Shown: piece by piece, positions 19,511 through 32,404 of the stretch | Layout: every line of letters starts with the position of its first letter | Position numbering within the stretch: the first letter of the stretch is position 1 | Assembly (NCBI GenBank): GCA_902574045.1 | Contig: CACGMG010000010.1 | Coordinates: 1 to 33,078 of the forward strand | DNA from: an uncultured Pelagibacteraceae bacterium | Lineage (GTDB): Bacteria > Pseudomonadota > Alphaproteobacteria > Pelagibacterales > Pelagibacteraceae | DNA: 33,078 nt | Reading direction: 5' to 3' | Program-made: the position numbers and the translations under genes | The notes under the pieces: model-generated | Told to the model about the DNA's origin: nothing | The model's input: only the letters and a program-made list of their open reading frames with translations | The model's database searches: none

Positions 19511-22399
19511 ATGTCATCATCAAAAGATAACACAACTTATAAAAAGACATCCTTCTTGGCAGGAAATAATTCTGAATTTATTAATGAATTTTATGCTGAT
19601 TTTCTCTCTGATCCAAAATCATTACCACAAAGTTGGAGACAGTTTTTTGAGGGCCTCAGTGACGAACAAAAGTTAATTTATGATGATCTCAAAGGTCCCA
19701 GCTGGTCTCCAATCAGAAAAACAAAAAAAATTTATTTAAATAAAATTGAGACAAATAAAGAATTAAAGTCAGAAACGAAAGATTTAAATTTAGAATCACC
19801 CAAACAAGCCACACAAGACTCAGTTAGAGCCATAATGCTGATTAGAGCTTTTAGAATAAGAGGACATTTAATAGCATCTTTAGATCCTTTGGGCTTACTA
19901 AAGAAAGAAGAACATCCTGAATTAAAACCAGAAACTTATGGCTTTAAAAAAATGGATTTCAATAGAAAAATATTTTTAGATGGAGTTCTCGGCTTACAAT
20001 ATGCTGATTTAAATAAGATACTACAAATTTTGAAGAAGACTTATTGTTCAAATATTGGTTACGAATTTATGCATATGGGAGATCCTGATGAAAAAACTTG
20101 GATTAGAAATAGAATAGAAGGACCAGAAAAAGATATTAAATTTACAGAAAACGGAAAAAAAGCAATTTTAAACAAAATGGTAGAAGCGGAGGGTTTTGAA
20201 AAATATTTAGCTGTAAAGTTTGTGGGCACAAAAAGATTTGGTTTAGATGGTGGAGAATCTTTAATACCCGCGTTAGAGCAAATTATAAAACGCGGTGGTA
20301 ACTTAGGTGCAAAAGAAATTAAGATAGGAATGCCACATAGAGGAAGACTAAACGTTTTAGCAAATGTAATGGGAAAACCTTATAAAGCAATATTCAGTGA
20401 ATTTTTTGGTAAAAGTAATAACCAGGAAATCGGAGGTGATGTTAAATATCATTTAGGAGCATCTTCTAATAGAGAGTTTGACGGAAACTCTGTTCATATT
20501 AGTTTAACTGATAACCCATCTCATTTAGAGGCGGTTAATCCAGTTGTGTTAGGACAAGTAAGAGCAAAACAATTTTTTCATAAAGATATTAAAAGAAAAA
20601 AAGTTATTCCAGTTTTAATGCACGGAGACGCAGCGTTTGCCGGGCAGGGTATAGTTGCCGAATGTTTTGCAATGTCAGGATTGCCTGGCCATAATATTGG
20701 AGGGACTATTCATATAATTGTTAATAATCAAATAGGTTTCACAACTGCTCCGAGATTTGCAAGATCATCACCATATCCTTCAGATGTTGCTAAAATTGCC
20801 CAAGCTCCAATTTTTCATGTAAATGGCGATGATCCAGAGGCGGTGGTACATTGTGCAAAAATTGCTACAGAATACAGACAAAAGTTCAATAGAGATGTGG
20901 TCATAGATATGGTCTGTTACAGACGGTTTGGGCATAACGAAGGTGATGAACCTTCTTTTACCCAACCAATTATGTACAAGAAGATAAAAGCTCATCCAAC
21001 AACTCTTAAGATTTATGGCAAAAGACTTAGCAATGAAGGTCTAACTTCTATTGATGAAATAGAAAATCAAAAAATAAAATTTAAGAAATTATTAGAAAAA
21101 GAACTTGAATTATCTAAAAATTATAAATCAGAGCTGAAATGGTTTGAAGGCGCCTGGTCAAGATTTAAGCCCGGTTTGGGAAAAGATAAAAGAGGAGCAA
21201 GCGGAGTTAAAAGAGAAAGATTAATAAGTGTTGGAAAAAAAATTTCGACGATACCTGGTAATTTAAATGTTCATAAAACCTTAAGAAAGATATTTGATTT
21301 TAAACTTCAAATATTTGAAAAAAATAAACCTGTAGATTGGTCAACCGCGGAAACCCTTGCAATTGGAACCTTACTAACAGAAGGATTTTCAGTACGATTG
21401 TCTGGACAAGACTCTGGACGAGGCACATTTAGTCAAAGACATGCAGTTTTAAGAAGTCAAGATAGCCATGATAGATATGTTCCTTTAAACAATATTGAAA
21501 ATAAGCAGCAAAAATTTGAGATAATTGACAGCCTTTTGTCTGAGCTAGCAGTTTTAGGTTTTGAGTTTGGATACTCTTTATCAGAGCCGGAAACTTTAGT
21601 TTTGTGGGAAGCGCAATTTGGTGATTTTGCTAATGGAGCACAGGTAATAATTGATCAATTTATTGCATCTGGAGAATCCAAATGGGGAAGAGCAAGTGGA
21701 CTGGTAATGCTATTACCTCATGGGTATGAGGGACAAGGTCCGGAGCATTCTTCGGCTAGATTAGAAAGATTTTTGCAATTATGTGCTGGTGAAAATATGC
21801 AAGTTGTAAACTGTACCACCCCATCAAATTATTTTCACGCACTAAGAAGACAGATGCATAGAGACTTCAGAAAACCCTTAATTGTAATGACACCTAAATC
21901 ATTATTAAGGCATAAAAGATGTGTATCAAATCTTAATGAATTTACATCTAAAAGTACATTCCATCGAGTTTTAAACGATGATGCCTATTTAAGTATTTCC
22001 GGACTAATTAAATTAAAAAAAGATGATGAGATTAAGAAAATCGTTATGTGTTCTGGAAAAATATACTATGATTTAATTCAAGCTAGAGAAAATACTAAAA
22101 ATGATGAAGTGGTTTTCATTCGTATTGAGCAATTATACCCTTTTCCAGCAAAGACTTTGGCAAATTTATTAAAAAAGTATGAAAAAGCAGAATTTATCTG
22201 GTGTCAGGAAGAGCCGAAAAACATGGGAGCTTGGAATACTGTAAGAAATTATATAGATAGAACACTAGAAATAATATATTTTCCTAAAGATAAGGTAAAA
22301 TATGTTGGTAGAAAAGCTTCATCATCAACAGCGACTGGAAATTTGAATAAACATCTTGCACAACAAAAAGAAATACTAGAAAAGATAGTAGGAAAGTAA
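19511..22399 (+). CDS. sucA: 2-oxoglutarate dehydrogenase E1 component
   Basis: GMPHRGRLNVLANV, LTDNPSHLEAVNPVVLGQVRA, VNNQIGFTT, LLPHGYEGQGPEHSSARLERFLQ. Confidence 0.98.
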   Translation: MSSSKDNTTYKKTSFLAGNNSEFINEFYADFLSDPKSLPQSWRQFFEGLSDEQKLIYDDLKGPSWSPIRKTKKIYLNKIETNKELKSETKDLNLESPKQATQDSVRAIMLIRAFRIRGHLIASLDPLGLLKKEEHPELKPETYGFKKMDFNRKIFLDGVLGLQYADLNKILQILKKTYCSNIGYEFMHMGDPDEKTWIRNRIEGPEKDIKFTENGKKAILNKMVEAEGFEKYLAVKFVGTKRFGLDGGESLIPALEQIIKRGGNLGAKEIKIGMPHRGRLNVLANVMGKPYKAIFSEFFGKSNNQEIGGDVKYHLGASSNREFDGNSVHISLTDNPSHLEAVNPVVLGQVRAKQFFHKDIKRKKVIPVLMHGDAAFAGQGIVAECFAMSGLPGHNIGGTIHIIVNNQIGFTTAPRFARSSPYPSDVAKIAQAPIFHVNGDDPEAVVHCAKIATEYRQKFNRDVVIDMVCYRRFGHNEGDEPSFTQPIMYKKIKAHPTTLKIYGKRLSNEGLTSIDEIENQKIKFKKLLEKELELSKNYKSELKWFEGAWSRFKPGLGKDKRGASGVKRERLISVGKKISTIPGNLNVHKTLRKIFDFKLQIFEKNKPVDWSTAETLAIGTLLTEGFSVRLSGQDSGRGTFSQRHAVLRSQDSHDRYVPLNNIENKQQKFEIIDSLLSELAVLGFEFGYSLSEPETLVLWEAQFGDFANGAQVIIDQFIASGESKWGRASGLVMLLPHGYEGQGPEHSSARLERFLQLCAGENMQVVNCTTPSNYFHALRRQMHRDFRKPLIVMTPKSLLRHKRCVSNLNEFTSKSTFHRVLNDDAYLSISGLIKLKKDDEIKKIVMCSGKIYYDLIQARENTKNDEVVFIRIEQLYPFPAKTLANLLKKYEKAEFIWCQEEPKNMGAWNTVRNYIDRTLEIIYFPKDKVKYVGRKASSSTATGNLNKHLAQQKEILEKIVGK

Positions 22400-23698
22400 A
22401 TGTCGGATAAAATAATAGTACCAGCTTTAGGTGAATCAGTTTCAGAAGCTACAGTTTCAAAATGGTTAAAAAATCAGGGAGAAAAAGTATCTGCAGATGA
22501 ACCTATTGTTGAACTAGAAACAGACAAAGTTAATGTAGAGGTTCCAGCTCCATCTAACGGAGTATTGGAAAAAATATCAGTTAAAGAAGGTCAAACTGTA
22601 AATGTAGGATCTCTCCTTGGTATGATTAATGGATCTACAAAAGAAAAATCAAATGAAGTTAAGGAAATAAAAAGCTATTCTCCACCTAAACCGCATAAAA
22701 AAAATGTAGATAAAATAACTCAGCCGCCTAAGGTAAAGAAGGAGGTCAAACCCCTTAAGCCTAAAGAAGAGGAAACTTTAATACTTGATAACTTCGTAGA
22801 TCCAGAAAATTTAGAGACTAAGCAAACTTCAAAAAAAGCAGATCCAATAGTTTCGCCAGCTGCCAGGAAAATGGCAAAAGAAGCTCAATTAGATATAGAA
22901 AAAATTAAAGGTTCAGGAAAAAATGGCGTCATTTTAAAAGAGGACGTTATGAATTTAATGGGTACTAGGCCTCAACCTTCAGAAAGAAAGATTAAACATG
23001 GTCCTGAAGAAAGAATTAAGATGACTAGGTTACGTTTAACTATAGCAAAAAGATTAAAAGAAGCTCAAGAAAATGCAGCTATGCTAACAACTTTTAATGA
23101 AGTTGACATGAGCGAAGTAATTTCTATGCGTAATCAATATAAAGAGGAGTTCCAAAATAACTATAAAGTAAAACTTGGTTTTATGTCTTTTTTTGTAAAA
23201 GCGTGTGTTATAGGATTGAAAAATTTTCCTTCTATAAATGCTGAAATTCAAGGAGATGAAATAGTTTACAAAAATTATTATAATATAAGTATAGCAGTAG
23301 GAACTGATAGAGGATTAGTAGTTCCAGTTCTTAGAGAAACAGATGAAATGTCATTTGCAGACATAGAAAAAAATATTGGAGCTTTAGGAGAAAAAGCAAG
23401 AAATGGAAAAATTACTATTGATGACCTGCAAGGTGGCACTTTTACTATAACTAACGGAGGAATATACGGATCTATGTTATCTACTCCTATATTAAACCCG
23501 CCTCAATCAGCTGTGTTAGGGATGCATAATATAGTTGAGAGACCTGTTGTAGTTAATGGCGATATTGAGGTGAGACCTATTATGTATTTAGCTTTATCTT
23601 ATGATCATAGAATAATAGATGGAAAAGAAGCAGTGTCATTTTTAAAAATAGTAAAAGAGTCTCTCGAGCAACCAAAAAGACTTTTTTTAAATATTTGA
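22400..23698 (+). CDS. sucB: 2-oxoglutarate dehydrogenase E2 (dihydrolipoyl succinyltransferase)
   Basis: Lipoyl motif [13 protein letters not shown]3-binding domain [15 protein letters not shown], catalytic [13 protein letters not shown]. Confidence 0.97.
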   Translation: MSDKIIVPALGESVSEATVSKWLKNQGEKVSADEPIVELETDKVNVEVPAPSNGVLEKISVKEGQTVNVGSLLGMINGSTKEKSNEVKEIKSYSPPKPHKKNVDKITQPPKVKKEVKPLKPKEEETLILDNFVDPENLETKQTSKKADPIVSPAARKMAKEAQLDIEKIKGSGKNGVILKEDVMNLMGTRPQPSERKIKHGPEERIKMTRLRLTIAKRLKEAQENAAMLTTFNEVDMSEVISMRNQYKEEFQNNYKVKLGFMSFFVKACVIGLKNFPSINAEIQGDEIVYKNYYNISIAVGTDRGLVVPVLRETDEMSFADIEKNIGALGEKARNGKITIDDLQGGTFTITNGGIYGSMLSTPILNPPQSAVLGMHNIVERPVVVNGDIEVRPIMYLALSYDHRIIDGKEAVSFLKIVKESLEQPKRLFLNI

Positions 23699-25104
23699 TG
23701 ATGGATAATAATTTTGATGTAATTGTTATTGGTGGAGGTCCCGGAGGCTATGTTTGTGCTATACGGTCTGCACAACTCGGTTTGAAGACAGCATGTATTG
23801 AATCCAGAGGAGCTTTAGGAGGAACCTGTTTAAATGTTGGCTGTATTCCATCGAAAAGCCTACTTAATTTGTCAGAAAATTTTTATAAAGCTAAGAAGGA
23901 CTTTAACCAGCAAGGTATAGAAGTTGAAGGTATTAGATTAAACATTGAAAAGATGATGTCAAATAAGAATAAATCAGTCCAAGTCCTTACAAAAGGTGTA
24001 GAGTTTTTGTTTAAAAAAAATAAAGTAACTTACATTAAAGGAAAAGGTGTACTATTTTCGAAGAATGATGTTGTAGTTTACGACAACAACAAAAAAACTA
24101 GCTACAAAACAAAAAATGTAGTCATAGCTACAGGTTCAGAGGTAGCTTCTTTGCCAGGAATAAAAATAGATGAAGAAAATATAATTTCTTCTACTGGAGC
24201 CCTATCATTGAACAAAGTGCCTAAAAAATTAGCTGTGATTGGAGGAGGCTATATTGGCTTAGAAATGGGTTCAGTATGGTCTAGACTAGGTTCAGAAGTT
24301 ACTGTAATTGAATATCTTGAGTTTATAACTCCTGGAATGGATAGAGAAGTTTCTGATGAATTCAAAAAGATACTAACAAAGCAGGGGATAAGATTTAAAC
24401 TGGGATCAAAAGTTAATTCATTAAAAAACACTGGAACAAAAGTTTCAATAAATTATACAGACGTAAAAAATTCGAAAGATGAAGTCTTAGAAGTTGATAA
24501 AGTATTAGTTTCTGTTGGACGAAAACCATACACGGAAGGACTTAATTTAACAAAAGTTGGTGTAAAAAAAGATAGCAAAGGAAGAATTGAAGTAAATGAA
24601 AAATTGCAAACATCGATAAAAAATATTTATGCTATAGGTGATGTTATAAAAGGACCAATGTTAGCACATAAAGCTGAAGAGGAAGGTATAGCAGTAGCTG
24701 AAATTTTAGCAGGTCAAGCGGGACATGTGAATTATGATATTATACCAGGAGTGATTTATACTTCCCCTGAAGTGGCTACAGTAGGAAAAACTGAGGAACA
24801 ACTTAAAGAGGAAAACAAAAATTATAAAGTTGGAAAATTTCCGTTCTTAGCTAATTCTAGAGCAAAAGTTAATAACGAAACAGAGGGTTTTGTAAAGATT
24901 CTAGCGGATAGTAGATCAGATAAAGTGTTAGGTGTACATATTATTGGTCCACATTGTGGAGATATGATTGCGGAGATGGCTTTAGCAATGGAATTTGGTG
25001 CTAGCGCTGAAGATATAGCTAGAACTTGTCATGCCCATCCAACTCACACAGAAGCAATTAAAGAGGCAGCATTAGCTGTTGATAAAAGACCAATTCATTT
25101 TTAA
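23698..25104 (+). CDS. lpd: Dihydrolipoyl dehydrogenase
   Basis: GGTCLNVGCIPSKSLL redox disulfide, AVIGGGYIGLEMG, HAHPTHTEAIKEA. Start taken at the first ATG (23698) rather than the TTG at 23695. Confidence 0.97.
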   Translation: MMDNNFDVIVIGGGPGGYVCAIRSAQLGLKTACIESRGALGGTCLNVGCIPSKSLLNLSENFYKAKKDFNQQGIEVEGIRLNIEKMMSNKNKSVQVLTKGVEFLFKKNKVTYIKGKGVLFSKNDVVVYDNNKKTSYKTKNVVIATGSEVASLPGIKIDEENIISSTGALSLNKVPKKLAVIGGGYIGLEMGSVWSRLGSEVTVIEYLEFITPGMDREVSDEFKKILTKQGIRFKLGSKVNSLKNTGTKVSINYTDVKNSKDEVLEVDKVLVSVGRKPYTEGLNLTKVGVKKDSKGRIEVNEKLQTSIKNIYAIGDVIKGPMLAHKAEEEGIAVAEILAGQAGHVNYDIIPGVIYTSPEVATVGKTEEQLKEENKNYKVGKFPFLANSRAKVNNETEGFVKILADSRSDKVLGVHIIGPHCGDMIAEMALAMEFGASAEDIARTCHAHPTHTEAIKEAALAVDKRPIHF

Positions 25105-25132
25105 TTAAAAAAAAATCTAATACAATTATTGT

Positions 25133-27076
25133 ATGAAAGCACAAGTCTTGTTGCCAAAGGTTTTTGATTTTCCTTTTACGTATAATTCTCAGACTCAAGG
25201 AAAAATTGGAAATTTAGTAGAGGTCCCTTTTGGATCAAAAAATGAAATAGGTGTAATCTGGAAAAATAACTATTCTGAGCCAAAAAATATAAAGATAAAA
25301 AACATTAGTAAAAAAACTGAATATTATATAGATAAAAAATTAGTAGACTTTATAGAATGGTTTTCATCTTACAATATGGTTCCAATTGGACTTGTATTAA
25401 AGATGGTTATTGGAAGTTCAGATAAATTTATAAGAATAAAAGATAGTTCACTTATCCTAAAAAAAACAAATATAAAAAATCTAAATTTAAACGAAGAACA
25501 AACATTAGCTTTAAAATTTCTTGAAAAAGTAAATAATAGATTTGATGTATCAGTTTTGCAAGGTACAACAGGGTCTGGAAAAACTTTAGTTTATTTTGAG
25601 AGAATTAAAAAAATTATAAAAAAAAATAATCAAGCTTTAGTTTTATTACCTGAAATATTTCTAACAGATGATTTCAAGTCTAGATTTGAAGATTTTTTTG
25701 GTTTTGAGCCTGCTATTTGGCATTCTAAAGTTACACCTAAACAAAAAAGATTAATCTGGAAGGGAATTATTAATAATGAAATAAAAATATTAGTTGGAGC
25801 AAGATCAGCCTTGCTTTTACCATTTAAAAAACTTGGTATTATAATTGTAGATGAAGAGCATGACACTTCTTATAAACAAGACGAGGGTGTAATTTATAAT
25901 GCCAGGGATATGGCAATTTCAAGAGCAAACTTTGAGGGAATTCCTATCCATCTTGTTACATCAGTTCCCTCAGTAGAAACATATAATAATATCCAAAATA
26001 AAAAATATAGACATATAAAAATTATTAAAAGATTTGATAATTATCCTTTACCTAAAGCTAAAATAATTAATTTTAACTTAAATAAGTTTAAAAATAAGTT
26101 TATTGCTAGTGATACTATAGATTATGTAAAAGAATATTTAAAGAAAGGTGATCAAGCGCTTTTTTTCATTAACAGAAGAGGTTTTGCACCATATTTACTT
26201 TGCAAGAAATGTGGCTTCAAACATATTTGCGCTAATTGTTCTTTGTACTTAACTTTTCATAAAATAAAAAATAAAGCAATTTGTCATCACTGTTCTTTTG
26301 AAAGAAAAATTGAAATGAAATGTAAATTAAAAGGAAATTGTGAATTAGTTATGTATGGTCCAGGCGTTGAGAAAATATTTGAGGAAGTTAAAGAAATATT
26401 TCCAAAAAAAAGAATTAGTATATTTTCAAGTGATTATTTGAAGAAAAAAGAAGATGCTAAAAATTTATTCAGAAAGATAAGTGATAATAAAGTTGATATT
26501 TTAGTTGGAACTCAAATGATATCAAAAGGTTTTAACTTTCCAAGGCTAAACTGTATCATAGTAGTTGATGCTGATTTTTCTGGTAGAGGTTATGATTTAA
26601 GAACGACAGAAAAAAATATTCAATTATATCATCAGTTAAGTGGTAGAGCTGGAAGATTTAGCCCAGAGTCTTTAATTATTTACCAAACATTAACACCTCA
26701 TGACTCAACTTTAAATGAATTAATAAAAAATAAATCAGAGGAGCTTTTGAAGCACGAACTTTCATTAAGAGAGGAGAATAAGTTACCTCCATTCAAGAGA
26801 TTGGTGTCTATTATAATTTCCTCTAAAGACTATGACTTAAGTTTACAAGGGGCTAGAGAGATAAAAGTTAAATTGAGTGAAATCAAAAATCTGGAAGTCT
26901 TGGGCCCAGTAGACTCACCTCTAGTCAAAATTAAAAAAAAATTTAGATCAAGGCTATTAATTAAGTTTGATAGTCAAATTTTTATGCAAAAAAAAATAAC
27001 AAAAGTACTAAATGGGCTTAAAATATCACAAAAAATTAAACTTACGGTTGATGTAGATCCGATCAACTTTGCTTGA
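25133..27076 (+). CDS. priA: Primosomal protein N' (PriA helicase), divergent
   Basis: GTTGSGKTLVYFE Walker A, VDEEHDTSYKQDEG, Cys cluster CKKCGFKHICANC...CHHC, VGTQMISKGFNFP, LSGRAGRFSPES. Confidence 0.95.
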   Translation: MKAQVLLPKVFDFPFTYNSQTQGKIGNLVEVPFGSKNEIGVIWKNNYSEPKNIKIKNISKKTEYYIDKKLVDFIEWFSSYNMVPIGLVLKMVIGSSDKFIRIKDSSLILKKTNIKNLNLNEEQTLALKFLEKVNNRFDVSVLQGTTGSGKTLVYFERIKKIIKKNNQALVLLPEIFLTDDFKSRFEDFFGFEPAIWHSKVTPKQKRLIWKGIINNEIKILVGARSALLLPFKKLGIIIVDEEHDTSYKQDEGVIYNARDMAISRANFEGIPIHLVTSVPSVETYNNIQNKKYRHIKIIKRFDNYPLPKAKIINFNLNKFKNKFIASDTIDYVKEYLKKGDQALFFINRRGFAPYLLCKKCGFKHICANCSLYLTFHKIKNKAICHHCSFERKIEMKCKLKGNCELVMYGPGVEKIFEEVKEIFPKKRISIFSSDYLKKKEDAKNLFRKISDNKVDILVGTQMISKGFNFPRLNCIIVVDADFSGRGYDLRTTEKNIQLYHQLSGRAGRFSPESLIIYQTLTPHDSTLNELIKNKSEELLKHELSLREENKLPPFKRLVSIIISSKDYDLSLQGAREIKVKLSEIKNLEVLGPVDSPLVKIKKKFRSRLLIKFDSQIFMQKKITKVLNGLKISQKIKLTVDVDPINFA

Positions 27077-27077
27077 C

Positions 27078-27108
27078 TTGAAAATTGGCAACTTGATCAA
27101 GTTATACT
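27078..27108 (+). promoter_or_regulatory. Possible promoter for the F1-ATPase operon, with 14-bp palindrome
   Basis: TTGAAA (27078-27083), 19-nt spacer, TATACT (27103-27108); AACTTGATCAAGTT palindrome at 27090-27103. In the 81-bp priA-atpH gap. Confidence 0.4.
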
Positions 27109-27157
27109 CTTATGGTACGACCACAACATTATTTCACGATAAAATCTAACAATTAAA

Positions 27158-27715
27158 ATGAGCACAAATAAATCTTTCTCCTCCGAAACATCTGAAAGGT
27201 ATTCTCGTGCTTTATTTGAAGTAGCCAAAGAGGCTAATGAATTAAATAAAGTTGAGAGCGAAGTTAGGTCTTTTCAGTCCCTTTTTAATTCTAACTTTGA
27301 GATAAAGAATTTTATTCAAAATCCTACCCAACCGATAGAAACACAGAATAGTTTTATTAATCTAATTTCCGATAAATTGAATTTTTCTAAAAATTTAAAA
27401 AATTTCTTTTTATTATTGATTGAAAAAAGAAGAATATTTTTTGTTAAAAAAATTTCTGAGAGTTTTTTGAAATTATGTTCAAAAAAAAGAGGAGAAGTTA
27501 AAGCTTCATTAGTTTCGTCAAAAGAACTATCTACTACTGAATTAGATAAGATAAGCAAAGATTTATCACAATCAATGGGATCGACAATAATATTTGACTA
27601 TAAGGTAGACAAAGAGTTAATTGGAGGTTTAAAGCTGCAAGTGGGTAGTTTTATGATTGATACTTCTGTTAAAAATAAACTAAAAAAATACGAACAAGCG
27701 ATGTTAGAAAGTTGA
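27158..27715 (+). CDS. atpH: ATP synthase F1 delta subunit
   Basis: [15 protein letters not shown]-terminal [32 protein letters not shown]. Confidence 0.96.
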   Translation: MSTNKSFSSETSERYSRALFEVAKEANELNKVESEVRSFQSLFNSNFEIKNFIQNPTQPIETQNSFINLISDKLNFSKNLKNFFLLLIEKRRIFFVKKISESFLKLCSKKRGEVKASLVSSKELSTTELDKISKDLSQSMGSTIIFDYKVDKELIGGLKLQVGSFMIDTSVKNKLKKYEQAMLES

Positions 27716-27716
27716 T

Positions 27717-29245
27717 ATGACAATTAATCCTTCGGAAGTTACAAAACTATTAAAAGATCAAATAAAGAACTTTGGTGAAAAAGCCGAAGTTTCAGAAATA
27801 GGAAAAGTTTTATCTGTCGGGGATGGTATTGCCCGAGTATTTGGGCTTGATAACGTTCAGGCTGGTGAAATGGTTGAATTTGAGGATGGATCAAAAGGAA
27901 TGGCGCTTAATTTAGAAAACGATAACGTTGGAGTAGTTATTTTTGGTGATGATAGAAAAATTAAAGAAGGTGATACAATAAAAAGAACAAAAGCAATTGT
28001 AGACGTACCAGTGGGGAAAGAACTTTTAGGAAGAGTAGTGGATGGTCTCGGGAATCCAATAGATGGAAAAGGTGGCCTTTCAGCCAAAGATAGAAAACGT
28101 GTTGAAGTAAAAGCACCTGGTATTATCCCAAGACAATCTGTTAATGAGCCAATGCAGACAGGTTTAAAATCGATAGACTCCCTTATACCTATTGGAAGGG
28201 GACAACGAGAATTAATTATAGGAGATAGACAAACTGGAAAAACAGCAGTAGCAATCGATGCAATTATAAATCAAAAAAAAATAAATGAGTCTTCAGATGA
28301 AAAGAAAAAATTATATTGTGTATATGTTGCTATTGGTCAGAAGCGTTCAACAGTAGCTCAAATAGCAAAAACTTTAGAGGAGGCAGGTGCTTTGAAGTAT
28401 ACAACTATAGTTGCTGCTACAGCGTCAGATTCTGCTCCATTGCAATTTTTAGCACCTTATACAGGATGTACTATAGGTGAATATTTTCGGGACAATGGTA
28501 TGCATGCTTTGATTGTTTATGATGATCTATCAAAACAAGCAGTAGCATACAGACAAATGTCCTTATTATTGAGAAGGCCACCAGGAAGAGAAGCGTATCC
28601 TGGGGATGTATTTTATTTACATAGTAGATTATTAGAACGTGCGTCAAAACTTAATGATAAAAATGGAGGTGGTTCTTTAACAGCCCTACCCATCATTGAG
28701 ACCCAAGCCGGTGACGTTTCCGCCTATATCCCCACAAATGTTATTTCTATTACAGATGGACAAATATTTTTAGAAACCGAGTTGTTTAACCAAGGAATAC
28801 GACCAGCTGTAAATGTTGGATTGTCGGTATCGCGAGTAGGTTCAGCTGCCCAAACTAAAGCAATGAAAAAAGTAGCAGGCTCGATTAAGTTAGAATTAGC
28901 TCAGTATAGAGAGATGGCTGCTTTCGCACAATTTGGCTCTGATTTAGATGCCTCTACACAACAATTGTTAAATAGAGGAGCAAAACTAACTGAACTTTTA
29001 AAGCAAGATCAGTATTCTCCTATGACAGTAGCAGAGCAAGTAATTTCAGTATTTACAGGTGTTAAAGGCTACTTAGATGATATTGAATTAAATGAAATAA
29101 AAATATTTGAAAAAGATATTGTCGAAAAGATTAAATCGGAAAAACCTGAGATAATTGATACAATTGAGACATCCGGAAAACTTGATGAAGAAACAGAAAA
29201 ACTTCTATCCAAAATAATTGAAGACTATAAGAAAGACAAAAAATA

Positions 29246-29246
<1 letters not shown>
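27717..29246 (+). CDS. atpA: ATP synthase F1 alpha subunit
   Basis: [62 protein letters not shown]. Confidence 0.99.
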
Positions 29247-31547
<2,301 letters not shown>

Positions 31548-31548
<1 letters not shown>

Positions 31549-31937
31549 TGTCTGAAAATTTTGCTATAGAGATTGTAAGTCCCAATAAATCAGTTTTGAA
31601 AGAGGATACCGAGGAAGTAACAATACCATCATTTGAAGGGGAAATGGGAATTTTAAAAGATCACATATCTTTAATAACATTCTTGAGGCCAGGAGTAATA
31701 ACGATTAAAAAGGATAATAAAGAAAAAAAATTTTTTGTTGAAGAAGGAACAGTAGAGTTTTCTAATAATAATCTGCTGATATTGACATCCACTGCAAAAA
31801 GTCTTGCTGAGTTAAGTAGGGACAATGTTGACGACTTAATTAAAAATTCCCAGGAAAAAATTGGTCAAAAAGATGTAAGCGATAAAGAAAAATACTTACT
31901 AAGTCATAAGATTGACGTACTTAAGCACGTGATCTAA
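31548..31937 (+). CDS. atpC: ATP synthase F1 epsilon subunit
   Basis: IEIVSPNKSVLKEDTEEVTIPSFEGEMGILKDHISLITFLRPG. Confidence 0.95.
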
Positions 31938-32400
31938 AAAATTTTTTTAGTTCGACTAATAATTTTTCATAAACGTTCTTTTTAAAATTTACGATAACTT
32001 TCGGTAGATCGTTTATATCGATCCATTTCCATTCAATAAACTCAGGATGTTTTGTATTTAAGTTTATTTCATTTTCATCTCCATTAAATCTCACTATAAA
32101 CCACTTTTGTTTTTGTCCTCTAAATTTACCTTTCCAAATTATACCTAAAAGTTCTTTGGGTAATTCATATACAAAAAAATTATCTATCTCTTTTAGAACT
32201 TTAATTGACTTAATACTTGTTTCCTCCTCCAGTTCCCGTTTCATAGCTGTCAAAAAATTCTCATTTTTGTTTACTCCTCCTTGAGGCATTTGCCACTTAT
32301 CCACAGGATTATCTTTTCTTTTTCCTACAAAGATTTTATTTTTATTATTTAAAACAATAGCTCCTACACCAATTCTTAAAGGAAGATTATTCTTTTCCAT
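31921..32400 (-). CDS. rppH: Nudix hydrolase, RNA pyrophosphohydrolase-like
   Basis: LRIGVGAIVLNNKNKIFVGKR, QMPQGGVNKNENFLTAMKRELEEETSI Nudix box. Confidence 0.88.
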   Translation of the reverse strand: MEKNNLPLRIGVGAIVLNNKNKIFVGKRKDNPVDKWQMPQGGVNKNENFLTAMKRELEEETSIKSIKVLKEIDNFFVYELPKELLGIIWKGKFRGQKQKWFIVRFNGDENEINLNTKHPEFIEWKWIDINDLPKVIVNFKKNVYEKLLVELKKFFRSRA

Positions 32401-32404
32401 TTAT

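Noticed and set aside
19511-22399. Possible unusual sucA
   Set aside because: Length and catalytic/ThDP motifs look standard for 2-oxoglutarate dehydrogenase E1.
31921-32400. Nudix box Gly->Ser (REUxEExG reads RELEEETSI) as a sign of altered catalysis
   Set aside because: The catalytic Glu residues are all present and the Gly position tolerates change in this superfamily; not strong enough to report.
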